From: Corynebacterium pseudotuberculosis
GTDB taxonomy: Bacteria; Actinomycetota; Actinomycetes; Mycobacteriales; Mycobacteriaceae
NCBI RefSeq assembly: GCF_002155265.1
Contig: NZ_CP021251.1
Location: 744,001-808,000 of the forward strand
Reading direction: 5' to 3'
DNA: 64,000 bases
A program made the translations under genes and the position numbers. Below are positions 1 to 8,549 of the stretch, one piece after another. Positions within the stretch are counted from its first letter, which is position 1. The number at the start of each line of letters is the position of its first letter. The notes beneath the pieces are model-generated. The model saw nothing but the letters and a program-made list of their open reading frames with translations. It was not told the origin of the DNA and searched no databases.

Positions 1-307
1 AGACAACCTATCTGCGACATTTAGCCCCGAACTCGTGGATTTTTCTATCTATATCATTGACGTTGCTCAAGGTGAGAAGATTCCGCGCAAGGCTGGTCAG
101 GGCATGATCAAGTCGGACTTGTTTGTGATCAACAAGACTGACCTTGCTCCGTATGTAGGGGCAGACCTCAAGGTGATGGAAGATGATTCCAAGGTCTTCC
201 GCGGCGATAAACCTTTTGTTCTCACAAATCTCAAGACGGACGAGGGCCTGGACAAGGTTATCGATTGGATCCGTCATGATGTGTTAATGCTTGACCTGGC
301 GGATTAA
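1..307 (+). CDS. ureG: Urease accessory GTPase UreG (3' part only)
   Basis: The reading frame is open from base 2 and begins inside the gene, at a [13 protein letters not shown] stretch typical of UreG. It continues through [18 protein letters not shown] and the [13 protein letters not shown] segment, whose NKTD is the G4 guanine-specificity motif of SIMIBI GTPases. UreG hydrolyses GTP to drive nickel insertion into urease, acting in the cytoplasm with UreF, UreD and UreE. About 100 C-terminal residues are present; the P-loop lies upstream of the window. The stop codon TAA abuts the ATG of ureD directly, so the two are translationally coupled, as expected in a ureABCEFGD operon. Identification is secure; only the 5' end is missing. 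Confidence 0.95.
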   Translation, partial: DNLSATFSPELVDFSIYIIDVAQGEKIPRKAGQGMIKSDLFVINKTDLAPYVGADLKVMEDDSKVFRGDKPFVLTNLKTDEGLDKVIDWIRHDVLMLDLAD

Positions 308-1186
308 ATGTGGAGCGTAGCTAAAGGAATTTTTGAGCACGATCCGCCCCATGAGGAAATGGGCGTGCTTGAATTGGGCGTGGGAGTCAGCGGCGGAAAG
401 TCGATAGCAAAGACTCAGTACCATACTCGGGCGCTGAAGATTGTGCGCCCTCACTATCTTGATGATTCGGGCCAGGTGTATTACATCGTTGTTAACCCCG
501 GTGGCGGATATGTGGGCGGCGATGCGTATCGGCTCAGGTTTGAGGTGGAGTCTGGAGCATCGGTGTTGTTGACTGACCAGTCTGCTGCCAAGGTTTATCG
601 CACGCCTGATGACTTCGTGGTCCAGAACATTGAGATAAAGGTAGACGCCGGTGGCGTCCTGGAATACGTTCCAGATCAGTTGATTCTGTATCGGGATGCG
701 GATTTCCGCCAGCAGATCACTGCGGATGTACATCCAGAGGGTTCGCTGTTCATCTCGGATGTGATTACTCCTGGTTGGTCGCCCGAAGGTGAGAAGTTCT
801 TGTACCGTCAGGCGCGTATTCGGTCGGTGGTCCGGATGAATGGTGAGGTTGTTTTGGTGGACAACCTACGGATTAATCCATTGGAGGCGGAATTTGCTCA
901 GGACGCTGACTTGATGATGGGTGGAAAAACCCATGTTGCGACTGCGATCTGCTTTGATCCGAGCATCGATTCTGATTTTATCCAAGAATTGAAGGAATGC
1001 GTTTCGGCGTACTCTGCGGAGAACCCAGATGTAATTGCGGCGATTTCTGAATGCGATAGGCCGGGGTTTGTACTCAGGGGTTTGGGCAACCGAACTGAGG
1101 AATTGATGGAATTAATTCTTGACGTTGCGCATATTGTGCGCAGTAAGACCCGAGGTCAAGGTCCTATTAATTTGCGGCAATACTAA
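308..1186 (+). CDS. ureD: Urease accessory protein UreD (UreH)
   Basis: This 292-residue protein has the UreD features PGGGYVGGDAYRLRFEVESGA, then LLTDQSAAKVYRTP, and the VPDQLILYRDADFRQ core. UreD is the scaffold that binds apo-urease and, with UreF and UreG, forms the complex that delivers nickel to the active site. The ATG follows the ureG stop without a gap, so ureG and ureD are co-transcribed and coupled. It is the last gene of the operon: a strong hairpin terminator lies about 55 bp downstream. The length is normal for the family and nothing looks damaged. Confidence 0.95.
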   Translation: MWSVAKGIFEHDPPHEEMGVLELGVGVSGGKSIAKTQYHTRALKIVRPHYLDDSGQVYYIVVNPGGGYVGGDAYRLRFEVESGASVLLTDQSAAKVYRTPDDFVVQNIEIKVDAGGVLEYVPDQLILYRDADFRQQITADVHPEGSLFISDVITPGWSPEGEKFLYRQARIRSVVRMNGEVVLVDNLRINPLEAEFAQDADLMMGGKTHVATAICFDPSIDSDFIQELKECVSAYSAENPDVIAAISECDRPGFVLRGLGNRTEELMELILDVAHIVRSKTRGQGPINLRQY

Positions 1187-1241
1187 AGCAATGGTCTAGC
1201 GGAAGACTGTGTCTGATCCTTGATGTTCAGCCACTGAGAAT

Positions 1242-1280
1242 ATCTGGCGGGTAGCGCGTATGCTGCCCGCCAGATTTTGT
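1242..1280 (+). terminator. Rho-independent terminator of the urease operon
   Basis: A perfect 10-bp stem, ATCTGGCGGG (1242-1251) pairing with CCCGCCAGAT (1266-1275), encloses a 14-base loop and is followed by TTTTGT. It lies just after ureD and closes the operon. Confidence 0.85.
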
Positions 1281-1718
1281 ATTTAAAGGATTAAAGACTT
1301 GCACTGTCAATCAACTAATTGATAATGTTTGCCGCAGATGGCCAAGGCGAGAGCTGAGGCTGTCACGCTATTGCAAAATTTGATACTCAGTGCTGGAGCT
1401 TGACTGGTCTGAAGGGTGATTAAGGTCGCATTTACTCTCCCTAACGCCAAGAAAAGTATGGCTTTGGGTGAAGAGTTTTGTTTTTGGCGGGCGCGTTCGC
1501 TGCCGTTTTGGTGGCGATGCGTGTCCGGCATGCTCTAGTGAGAAGCCCTGGTCAGGCGCATACAATCAATTACTCTCGCTAAGGGCTGCCGGATCGCAGG
1601 TTTGCGCTCTCGCTTTATGGGGACGGGGTAGGGGGCTCTTAGGCGACCCCTGCAAAAGCTCAGAGTGAAAAATAATTTTTTCAATCCTCATGTAGAACCT
1701 GTGAATAAAAGGTATGGT
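1281..1718. other. Gene-free stretch between urease operon and metal ABC importer
   Basis: No convincing coding region was found: the short open frames here lack ribosome-binding sites and family features. An ATCAA-N4-TTGAT inverted repeat is visible near 1310-1325. The right end must hold the promoter of the importer operon; a TATGGT near 1713-1718 is a possible -10 element. Confidence 0.4.
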
Positions 1719-1736
1719 TACATTCAATTGATTGTA
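1719..1736. promoter_or_regulatory. Palindrome before the ABC importer, candidate ArsR-type operator
   Basis: TACATTCAATTGATTGTA is an 18-base inverted repeat, symmetric except for one central-flank pair. It sits about 48 bp before the binding-protein start and just downstream of a possible -10 box. The operon encodes its own ArsR/SmtB repressor at its end, and such repressors bind palindromes at their own operon promoter. The link between this site and that repressor is inference. Confidence 0.45.
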
Positions 1737-1783
1737 TGAGAATCGACGGGGGTCGATTCTTCCTGATCAAGGACTGAAAATTA

Positions 1784-2794
1784 ATGATTAGCTTTTTCTC
1801 CTGCCGCCGCAGGATGCTGGTTTCAACCAGCGTTGTAGTGGCAGCAGGCCTCACTCTTTCTGCTTGCTCGAATACTGGCTACAACAAAACGGATTCCTCA
1901 GCTAATGCCAGCCAGGCTGTCAGCGTGGAAAACTGTGGTGTCAAGGTAAGTCTCTCGGCGCCCGCGCACCGTCTAGTCAGCGTGGAGCAAGGAACCACGG
2001 AAACATTGCTGGCTTTTGACGCCCAAAAGGATATTGTGGGCGTTGGGCACACCAAGGATCATTACTGGAAACGCTACGAGGATCGCGCAAAGAATCTCCC
2101 TGTGATTTCGGATTCTGTTCCTAACGCAGAGGCCATCCGCGGCGTGGATCCAGATTTGGTTCTTTCGCCGTTTGCCTCCGTATGGACTGAGTCCGGTTCT
2201 GGTACGCGTGAAGAGTACTCCAAGCTAGGCGTGGGCACATTTACCACTAACGTAGAGTGCGCTAAGCCTGAGGAGGATCCATACATGGTCCTTGAACGCG
2301 ACTACGAGCAGCTTGGCGTCCTATTGGGTAAAGAGTCCCGTGCTAAAGAACTGATTGAAGAGCAGCGCGCTGCGGTGAAGGCGGCCAAGGACGCTAACGT
2401 CAACTCCCATAAATCCGTCGGATACCTGTATTCGATCTTTGATAACGCCCCCTATGTGGCAGGAAACTACGGTATTCCTAGCGCGATCAGCGCAGCTACC
2501 GGAAGCACCAATGTCTTCGCCGGCATTGAAGAGGCTTGGCCTCAGATTTCCTGGGAAGCTTTTGCCGATGCAGACCCAGACGTGATCGTGTTGGTGGATC
2601 TTCCTGGTCGTGGTTCTCCAGGGGACTTAGCTACTGAGAAGATTGCGGCTCTCAAGTCTAATCCTGCTACTCGTAACATGAAGGCCGTCCAGGGCGAGAA
2701 GTTTATCGTGGTCCCGGGCGCGGGACTGAGCCCCGGTGCGCGCTCGATTGAGCCCCTAGAGATCGTTGGCAAAAAGCTAGCGGAGATGAAGTAA
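1784..2794 (+). CDS. Metal/cofactor ABC transporter substrate-binding lipoprotein (FecB/BtuF type)
   Basis: The 336-residue protein has a lipoprotein signal: basic residues (CRRRM), a hydrophobic stretch, and the lipobox LSAC with the lipidated Cys near residue 28. The mature part is a class III (helical-backbone) binding protein with the typical lines VSVEQGTTETLLAFDAQKDIVG, PNAEAIRGVDPDLVL, and a C-terminal WEAFADADPDVIVL. It would capture a chelated metal, haem, cobalamin or similar ligand at the outer face of the membrane. Some actinobacterial relatives are catalogued as putative F420-0 importers; the ligand cannot be read from sequence. It is the first gene of a four-gene operon ending in an ArsR-type regulator. 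Adjacency to urease genes makes nickel or cobalt a reasonable guess, not more. Confidence 0.85.
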   Translation: MISFFSCRRRMLVSTSVVVAAGLTLSACSNTGYNKTDSSANASQAVSVENCGVKVSLSAPAHRLVSVEQGTTETLLAFDAQKDIVGVGHTKDHYWKRYEDRAKNLPVISDSVPNAEAIRGVDPDLVLSPFASVWTESGSGTREEYSKLGVGTFTTNVECAKPEEDPYMVLERDYEQLGVLLGKESRAKELIEEQRAAVKAAKDANVNSHKSVGYLYSIFDNAPYVAGNYGIPSAISAATGSTNVFAGIEEAWPQISWEAFADADPDVIVLVDLPGRGSPGDLATEKIAALKSNPATRNMKAVQGEKFIVVPGAGLSPGARSIEPLEIVGKKLAEMK

Positions 2795-2812
2795 ATCATT
2801 ACTACTACAGAT

Positions 2813-3880
2813 GTGGATCTTGATTCGAGATTAACCACACGCACGGTTGCGCCTACAACCGATTCTGCACCTCGGAAACGTCATTTTCGTCCGGCGTTTC
2901 CGCTGGTGGTTATGGGTGGAGTGATACTGCTCATTGTTCTTTCGGTTGGTTCGGTGTTCATCGGGGCGGCGTCGTTAAGCTGGGATGAAGTAATGGGCGC
3001 GATCGGGTTTGCCGGATACGATACGCCCAGTTTGCTCAGGCAATCGATCCTTTTTGAGCTACGCGTTCCCCGTATCTTGATGGGGATAGTGGTGGGCGCT
3101 GGTCTTGCTGTTGCAGGTGCCTGTTTGCAAACTGTCACGCATAACCCGCTAGCGGAACCTTATCTTTTAGGCATTAGCGGCGGTGCTTCTGTGGGAGCAG
3201 TCGTGGTCCTGGTTATTGGGACTCAAGGCATACTGGGGCTTACAGCTGGAGCCGCGCTGGGTGGCTTGGGGTCCTTTTTGGTTCTTTTGATGCTGCTTCG
3301 AGGATCGGGTTTTCAGTCACAACAGGTGGTTCTCGCAGGCGTTTTGGTAGGGCAGTTTGCTCAGGCCGTGACGTTCCTGATCATGATGGGCAAGGGGGAC
3401 GCCGACTCAATCCAGGCCGTGATGGCATGGCTTATGGGGGCGTTGGGTGCTTCGCGTCAAGAAGGACTGCTGGTTACCTTCATAGTGTGTATAACGGCAA
3501 TCGTTGCTTTGTGGGCGCTGTCGCGGCACTTGGATACTCTGCGGCTTGGCGACGCCACCGCGCACACTATGGGCGTTCCGGTGGTACTCACGCGGGGCGC
3601 AGTCTTGGTGATCGTTGCTCTTATGACCTCCGCTACGGTCGCTTCTGTGGGGGCTATCGGATTTGTGGGTCTTATCGTTCCTCATGCGGTTCGTCTGGTG
3701 GTAGGCAGCGCGCATGCACGGGTAATTCCGGTGAGTGCCCTGGTGGGAGCAATTCTCTTGGTGGTAGCTGATGCGATTGCTCGTTCCTTGTTTAAAGGAC
3801 AAGAACTCCCGGTAGGAATTATCACGGCTCTCATTGGTGTTCCTATCTTCTTCCTGCTGTGGAAGAAAGGAAAGAAATAA
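2813..3880 (+). CDS. FecCD-family ABC transporter permease
   Basis: This 355-residue, roughly ten-helix membrane protein has the FecCD signatures FELRVPRILMGIVVGAGLAVAGACLQTVTHNPLAEPYLLGISGGAS near residues 80-130, and VGAIGFVGLIVPHAVR near 280, the loop contacting the ATPase. It forms the membrane channel for the importer, probably as a homodimer. The start is uncertain: GTG at 2813 is used, 18 bp after the binding-protein stop, but no good ribosome-binding site precedes it, so translation may depend on coupling. The 3' end nearly touches the ATPase gene. Confidence 0.9.
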   Translation: MDLDSRLTTRTVAPTTDSAPRKRHFRPAFPLVVMGGVILLIVLSVGSVFIGAASLSWDEVMGAIGFAGYDTPSLLRQSILFELRVPRILMGIVVGAGLAVAGACLQTVTHNPLAEPYLLGISGGASVGAVVVLVIGTQGILGLTAGAALGGLGSFLVLLMLLRGSGFQSQQVVLAGVLVGQFAQAVTFLIMMGKGDADSIQAVMAWLMGALGASRQEGLLVTFIVCITAIVALWALSRHLDTLRLGDATAHTMGVPVVLTRGAVLVIVALMTSATVASVGAIGFVGLIVPHAVRLVVGSAHARVIPVSALVGAILLVVADAIARSLFKGQELPVGIITALIGVPIFFLLWKKGKK

Positions 3881-3882
3881 CC

Positions 3883-4653
3883 TTGATACATCTCAGAAAT
3901 GTCGGCGTGAGTTATGGCAGCACTTCTGCAGTGCACCGAGTGAGCGCTACGGTGCAACCAGGCACGATTACGGCCTTGGTCGGGCCCAACGGCAGCGGGA
4001 AATCTACGTTGTTAAATGCGGTGGCGGGAGTTGTACCTTTTAGCGGTGAGGTTGTCTTTGGAGGTAATCCTCTCGCCGGTATGTCGGCTCGGCAGCGAGT
4101 GGAGACCGTGGCCTATGTTCCGCAGGTGGCCACGCTTAACGGGGACATGGCGGTGATTGATTTTGTGGGGCTGGGTGCTGTTGCCGGCAGAGGAATATTT
4201 CACCGTAAGACTAGGCAGGATCATGACCGGGTTTTTCATGCGTTAGAGCTGCTTGGGCTAGAAAAATTAGCTGAACGTCAGTGGAGCGAGCTGTCTGGTG
4301 GACAGCGGCAGCGCGTCTCTATCGCACGTGGGCTGGCACAAGGCTCACGCGTATTGCTTCTCGACGAACCAACCAATCATTTGGATATCGAGCATCAGCT
4401 GACTTTAATGCGGGTTTTGCATCGTTTGGTCACCGAGGAGGGACTCACTGTGGTGGCGGTTATGCATGACTTGGGGCTGGTGGCACGATATGCTGATACT
4501 GCTCTGATACTGCACTCTGGACATTGTGTCGCAGAGGGGCCGGTAGACAGTGTTTTATCGTCACGCAATATTGCTGAGTTTTTTAATGTAGAGGCAGAGA
4601 TTCTCCGTTCTCCCGAAGGCGCCGCTGCCTTGCTGGCGGCTGCCCCGAGATAA
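3883..4653 (+). CDS. ABC transporter ATP-binding protein (FepC/BtuD type)
   Basis: This 256-residue ATPase powers the FecB/FecCD importer. Visible motifs are Walker A GPNGSGKST, the signature LSGGQRQRVSIARGLAQG, Walker B VLLLDEPTNHLDI and the switch histidine in VVAVMHDLGL. The frame stays open back to a GTG at 3859 that overlaps the permease gene. TTG at 3883 is preferred because AAGGAAAG lies 8-9 bases before it and the protein then begins at IHLRNVGVSYG, the usual N-terminus of the family. The regulator gene follows 15 bp later, so the four genes form one operon. Confidence 0.9.
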   Translation: MIHLRNVGVSYGSTSAVHRVSATVQPGTITALVGPNGSGKSTLLNAVAGVVPFSGEVVFGGNPLAGMSARQRVETVAYVPQVATLNGDMAVIDFVGLGAVAGRGIFHRKTRQDHDRVFHALELLGLEKLAERQWSELSGGQRQRVSIARGLAQGSRVLLLDEPTNHLDIEHQLTLMRVLHRLVTEEGLTVVAVMHDLGLVARYADTALILHSGHCVAEGPVDSVLSSRNIAEFFNVEAEILRSPEGAAALLAAAPR

Positions 4654-4668
4654 AGAGGTACACCACAC

Positions 4669-4980
4669 ATGTATGACCTTTTGGAACAAGCTGATGACTG
4701 GTCTAATTATTTTAAACTCATGGGGGATCGGACCCGGTTACGCATTCTTGTAGTTTTGCACTATGCGGGTCCACGTGCCACCACGGTCACTGAAATAGCG
4801 GAGACCGCAGGGGTGCGGGTTCCTACCGCGTCCGGTGCCCTGCGGGCCATGGAACACATGGGTGCGATTAAGGGAGAACGCTTTGGGCGTGAAGTCCGTT
4901 ATTCGCTTGTAGACGAGCGCATCCACGGGGTACTGCATGATATTGGGATGCGTCACGGTAAGGATAAGAACCGGGCTTAA
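4669..4980 (+). CDS. ArsR/SmtB-family transcriptional regulator
   Basis: This 103-residue winged-helix protein has the family pattern FKLMGDRTRLRILVVLHYAG, then a recognition helix region VRVPTASGALRAMEHMGAIKGERFGREVRYSLVD. ArsR/SmtB proteins are dimeric repressors released from DNA by metal ions. The classical alpha-3 ELCVCDL cysteine site is absent. The C-terminal helix DERIHGVLHDIGMRH carries an acidic residue and three histidines that could form an alpha-5 type site, as in Zn-, Ni- or Co-sensing members. Being last in the importer operon, it probably autoregulates it through the palindrome at 1719-1736. The inducing metal is not determinable here. Confidence 0.85.
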   Translation: MYDLLEQADDWSNYFKLMGDRTRLRILVVLHYAGPRATTVTEIAETAGVRVPTASGALRAMEHMGAIKGERFGREVRYSLVDERIHGVLHDIGMRHGKDKNRA

Positions 4981-4989
4981 CGGGGAGCG

Positions 4990-5646
4990 TTACTTGTTCT
5001 TACCTCGAAAACGCTTAAGCGCGTCGGTTGCCAGCTCTGTGGCAATGCTGTTGAACTCTTCTTGTTTGCGCTTGCGTTCTGCGCGGGCGAGAGCGCGCTG
5101 CTGTGCATTGTGAGTCTCAATAGCAAAGACTTGCTGTTGCTGGAGCAACCGGGCTTGCTTCATCCGTTGACGATCAATCTTGTTACGGCTGGGTGCATGC
5201 CAGGATTCCGGCCCGAGCTTCATCACATAAAGCAAGATGAAGATGGCTGGGACCAACATTATCCAAGCCCCGGTGCCAGTGAGGGTGGTAAGGGTAACGG
5301 CTGTAACCCCGGTGAGGCCTAAGATTCCGCCACGGATATTACGCCCGGTGGAATAAGCGTTATCGATCTCGTCGCCCGAATACGTATCAGGAAAGTGTGC
5401 CTCCGGAACACGAGTGACTGGCAAGAAATCGGAAGGATCGTTTACTTTAGGCGAACGTGCTGCTGGGAGATCGTCGAAAAGCAAAGAAATGTCAGATCGG
5501 GTGACTGCCTGGGTGACCTGCTTAAGGCGTTCATCGTATTCTTCAAAGGAGAGCCGGCCCGCAGAAAAATGAACTCCGAGATCATCCATGGCTTGTGCGC
5601 GCTCGGCATCACCGATGCGGTAATCAGGTTGATAAGGATTTGTCAT
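4990..5646 (-). CDS. DUF1707 (SHOCT-like) membrane protein
   Basis: The 218-residue protein begins with a DUF1707 domain: RIGDAERAQAMDDLGVHFSAGRLSFEEYDERLKQV (residues about 10-45), a short helical module common at the N-terminus of actinobacterial membrane proteins. Two hydrophobic segments near residues 107-142 are separated by a short turn, and the C-terminal 65 residues are strongly basic and Gln/Arg/Lys-rich (MKQARLLQQQQVF, RAERKRKQEEF), probably an alpha-helical cytoplasmic tail. No enzymatic function is suggested. It is convergent with the ArsR gene, ending 9 bp from it. Confidence 0.75.
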   Translation of the reverse strand: MTNPYQPDYRIGDAERAQAMDDLGVHFSAGRLSFEEYDERLKQVTQAVTRSDISLLFDDLPAARSPKVNDPSDFLPVTRVPEAHFPDTYSGDEIDNAYSTGRNIRGGILGLTGVTAVTLTTLTGTGAWIMLVPAIFILLYVMKLGPESWHAPSRNKIDRQRMKQARLLQQQQVFAIETHNAQQRALARAERKRKQEEFNSIATELATDALKRFRGKNK

Positions 5647-5769
5647 CGCAATCGGGCCACCTATCTGCGCTTGTAGATTATGCTGCAGGTCGAAGCAGAA
5701 GCGCTTACCCCGACCACATAAGACAAACGTATAACGCTGCTAAAAAGTTCCGTATCCGGTAGCGGCGTT

Positions 5770-8445
5770 CTACTTTTTCTCGGAAGTATCCTCAGGATAC
5801 TCCGATTGCCTTCCGGGGGGCGTGGCCATAGGAGGTGTTGCAGCCGGAGGCGTGGCCATAGGGGGTGTAGCTATAGGAGGCTTAGCAACTGGGGGCACGG
5901 CTGCCGGAGGCACTGCCGCTGGCGGTACGGCGGCTGGTGGTACAGCCATAGGAGGTGCAGCAACTGGCGGCGTTGGGGGAACTGCGGCTGGCGCAGTGGG
6001 CATGGGTGGGACAGGCATGGGTGGAACTCCCGGAGTGGGAGCTCCCGGTACAGGACTCCCCGGTGCCATGGCTTGTGGGGGTTGCGGAACAGGAGGAGTC
6101 CCACCTGGCGGAGTCGGGATTGCGGGTGTAGGTATTCCGGGGGCGGGGAGAGACGGCGGCTGTGGCATAGCAGGAGGCGCCGCCACAGGTGGGGCCTTGG
6201 GAGTCTCCTGTGTAGCTACTGGCTTCTTTTTAGGCTGGCGGATTGGCGGATCGAGGAAGACCCGCTGCTTGGGTTCGGGCAAATGTCCGTCGACAAGCAC
6301 GGAATCGCGGAGCATCAGCGCTACGTCGTGCACCTTTGGGGCTTTTTGTGCGTCCTCAGCAACAGATTTAACTCCAGTGCTGAGCATGGAATTACAGAAG
6401 GGGCAACCGACTGCGATCTCCTGAGCTCCAGTATTGATAGCTTCAGCCGCGCGATTTTCGTTGATGCGCGTGCCGATTTTTTCTTCCATGAATATCCGCG
6501 CACCACCGGCGCCACAGCAAAAGCCCTCGTTTTTGGTCCTGCCCATCTCTGTCAGGTCCATCCCTGTTGCGCTAAGTAGCTCACGAGGTGGATCAAAGAT
6601 CTTATTGTGGCGACCAAGGAAGCAGGGGTCGTGATAGGTGATGGGTTTGCGATCTTCAGGGCGTCGTGGAACCGGCGTGAGGAGCTTTTCGCGTACCAGT
6701 CGATTCAGCAGCTGGGTGTGGTGGAAAACATCAAAGTGCCCGTCAAAGTCTGGGTATTCATTGCGCAATGTATTAAAACAATGTGGACACGTGGTGATAA
6801 TTTTGCGGCTCCCTTGTGGGACCCCATCAAAAACATCGTTGAGAGTGTCCACGTTCTCTGCGGCGAGCATCTGGAAGAGGAACTCGTTACCGGCTCGGCG
6901 TGCGGGATCACCTGTGCAGGTTTCCCCTTTGGAAAGCACTGCAAATTTAACGCCGGCGACGTGAAGAAGCTCCACGACGGCGCGTGTTGTCTTCTTACCG
7001 TCCTCGTCAAAGGCACCTGCGCACCCTACCCAGAAGAGATATTCCGTATCAGAGAAATCTGTAATGTCCTCGCCCAACACGGGGACTTCAATACCATCGC
7101 GACGAGCCTCATCGATCCATGTTTTCCGCTCAATAGAGTTTCTGCCCCACGGATTGCCTTTGGTCTCAAGATTCTTAAACATTCCCGTCAACTCAGAGGG
7201 GAATTCGGATTCCGCGAGGACCTGGAAACGGCGAAGGTTGGCCACGTGATCGATATGCTCTATGTCTACGGGGCATTGCTCAACGCAGGCTCCGCAGTTA
7301 GTGCAAGACCATAAAACATCAGGGGAGATTACCTGTGCTTCCCCCACGAGTTTGAGCACGTCAACGTTAGTGTGGGAATCGTCTGCAGCAAAGGTAGCAG
7401 GGTCTTGTAAATAAGAGGACTGTGCGACGGCTGCGTCACGAATATCGGTGATAAAGAGCTTTGGGCTAAGTGGTTTTTCGGTATGCCATGCAGGGCATTG
7501 TTCTTGGCATCGTCCGCATTCGGTGCAGGTGGCGGCGTCGAGAAGCATCTTCCATGATGCGTCTGCAAGGGTGCCTACGCCGAGGCTATCTTCTTCTTCA
7601 ATAGTCTCCAGCGTGAGCTGCTTTGTCCCCGAATACATTGGCTGTAGTTTGCCCAGCGCTGGACTGCCGTCGGGGTTACGTTGGAAGAAGATATTGAAAA
7701 ACGCCAGGAACCTATGCCATGCCACGCCCCACGTGAGATTGTGCGCAACGACGATGAGCCACACCATGCCGCTAAGCAACTTCACCAGGGCAAAGACGCT
7801 GACTAATACCGGGCTGCTAGGGAGCAGCGTGGCCAGGTAAATAGTGGAAAAGTCTGCCCAGGCGGAGCCATCCCCAAACGTAGAGATTTTAGAGGCCTTT
7901 ACCAAAAGCATGCCTAGGCCCTCAATAAAGACAACTGCCTCTACAAAATAGGCGGCTTTGGCGTAGGAGCTATAGAAACGAGAAAAACGGCTGCGCACGC
8001 CCGCATTAAGTCGAACAAAGATGAGGAAGAGAATCCCAAAGACAGTGCCCAGGGCCAAGATTTCTTCTACAAGGTGATAAACGCGCCAATGCGAGAGGAG
8101 AGGCCAGCCACCCGCCGGGTTAAAAGTTTGGATATAAGCCTCGAACCAGACGATAGAACCAAAGAGGAACCCCAGCATGACAAACCAGTGGGCAACAGCT
8201 ACAGCGGGTTTGCGCATGAGCTCGGTATGGAAGAAGACTTCCTTAAACGTTTGCCACGCTCTGCGCGCCGGGTTGTTTATGCGCTCTGGAGATGGCTGCC
8301 CAGAAGTAATGAAGGAATAGAGCCGCCATGCCGCGCGGAGGAAGAAAAACCATGCGGGTAATGACAAGACGATGCCGAGGACGCCCAACACTACAGTGGT
8401 GGGCGTGACTGCGCTGGTTACTGCAAGCGGCATGCGGTGAATCAC
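5770..8445 (-). CDS. Membrane-bound Fe-S oxidoreductase (heterodisulfide reductase/GlpC-like) with Pro-rich tail
   Basis: The 891-residue protein resembles the mycobacterial Rv0338c type of iron-sulfur reductase. An N-terminal membrane part with about five helices (residues 15-250) is followed by two 4Fe-4S clusters: CTECGRCQEQCP (Cys 307/310/313/317) and CTNCGACVEQCP (Cys 381/384/387/391). Two CCG domains follow (CPHCFNTLRNEYP; HDPCFLGRHN and GFCCGAGGA). Such proteins pass electrons between a quinone or haem in the membrane and a cytosolic partner; the natural partner is unknown. The last roughly 150 residues are a low-complexity tail of Pro/Ala/Val/Met with repeated VPPAA and TPPMA units, unlike the catalytic core. 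The start may be GTG at 8445 or ATG at 8433 (MPLAVTSAV). Confidence 0.85.
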   Translation of the reverse strand: MIHRMPLAVTSAVTPTTVVLGVLGIVLSLPAWFFFLRAAWRLYSFITSGQPSPERINNPARRAWQTFKEVFFHTELMRKPAVAVAHWFVMLGFLFGSIVWFEAYIQTFNPAGGWPLLSHWRVYHLVEEILALGTVFGILFLIFVRLNAGVRSRFSRFYSSYAKAAYFVEAVVFIEGLGMLLVKASKISTFGDGSAWADFSTIYLATLLPSSPVLVSVFALVKLLSGMVWLIVVAHNLTWGVAWHRFLAFFNIFFQRNPDGSPALGKLQPMYSGTKQLTLETIEEEDSLGVGTLADASWKMLLDAATCTECGRCQEQCPAWHTEKPLSPKLFITDIRDAAVAQSSYLQDPATFAADDSHTNVDVLKLVGEAQVISPDVLWSCTNCGACVEQCPVDIEHIDHVANLRRFQVLAESEFPSELTGMFKNLETKGNPWGRNSIERKTWIDEARRDGIEVPVLGEDITDFSDTEYLFWVGCAGAFDEDGKKTTRAVVELLHVAGVKFAVLSKGETCTGDPARRAGNEFLFQMLAAENVDTLNDVFDGVPQGSRKIITTCPHCFNTLRNEYPDFDGHFDVFHHTQLLNRLVREKLLTPVPRRPEDRKPITYHDPCFLGRHNKIFDPPRELLSATGMDLTEMGRTKNEGFCCGAGGARIFMEEKIGTRINENRAAEAINTGAQEIAVGCPFCNSMLSTGVKSVAEDAQKAPKVHDVALMLRDSVLVDGHLPEPKQRVFLDPPIRQPKKKPVATQETPKAPPVAAPPAMPQPPSLPAPGIPTPAIPTPPGGTPPVPQPPQAMAPGSPVPGAPTPGVPPMPVPPMPTAPAAVPPTPPVAAPPMAVPPAAVPPAAVPPAAVPPVAKPPIATPPMATPPAATPPMATPPGRQSEYPEDTSEKK

Positions 8446-8518
8446 GATCCTTGAGGGAAACAGCTAAAATGGGACGAGTCTGCTTTCTACCTTAAGGTAA
8501 TCGCTACCGTAGACAGAT

Positions 8519-8546
8519 AACTAGCAAGCGGTGGCTTGCATTAGTT
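8519..8546 (-). terminator. Hairpin after the FprA-like gene
   Basis: AACTAGCAAGC pairs with GCTTGCATTAGTT around a 4-base loop; read on the minus strand it is followed by a weakly T-rich tract. It lies directly downstream of the minus-strand gene ending at 8550. It may be a weak terminator or an RNA-stabilising hairpin. Confidence 0.4.
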
Positions 8547-8549
8547 AAG

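Noticed and set aside
5820..6200. Repeat-rich DNA that could be mistaken for a CRISPR or VNTR array
   Set aside because: Repeats are codon-level, with no uniform spacers; they encode the Pro/Ala/Val tail. The same applies to the Thr/Pro stalk at 41.6-41.9 kb.
5806..6579. Long plus-strand open frames opposite the Fe-S reductase tail
   Set aside because: They are mirror images of the Pro-rich repeat; translations are Gly/Arg/Trp-rich low complexity without ribosome-binding sites, and the minus strand gene is clear.
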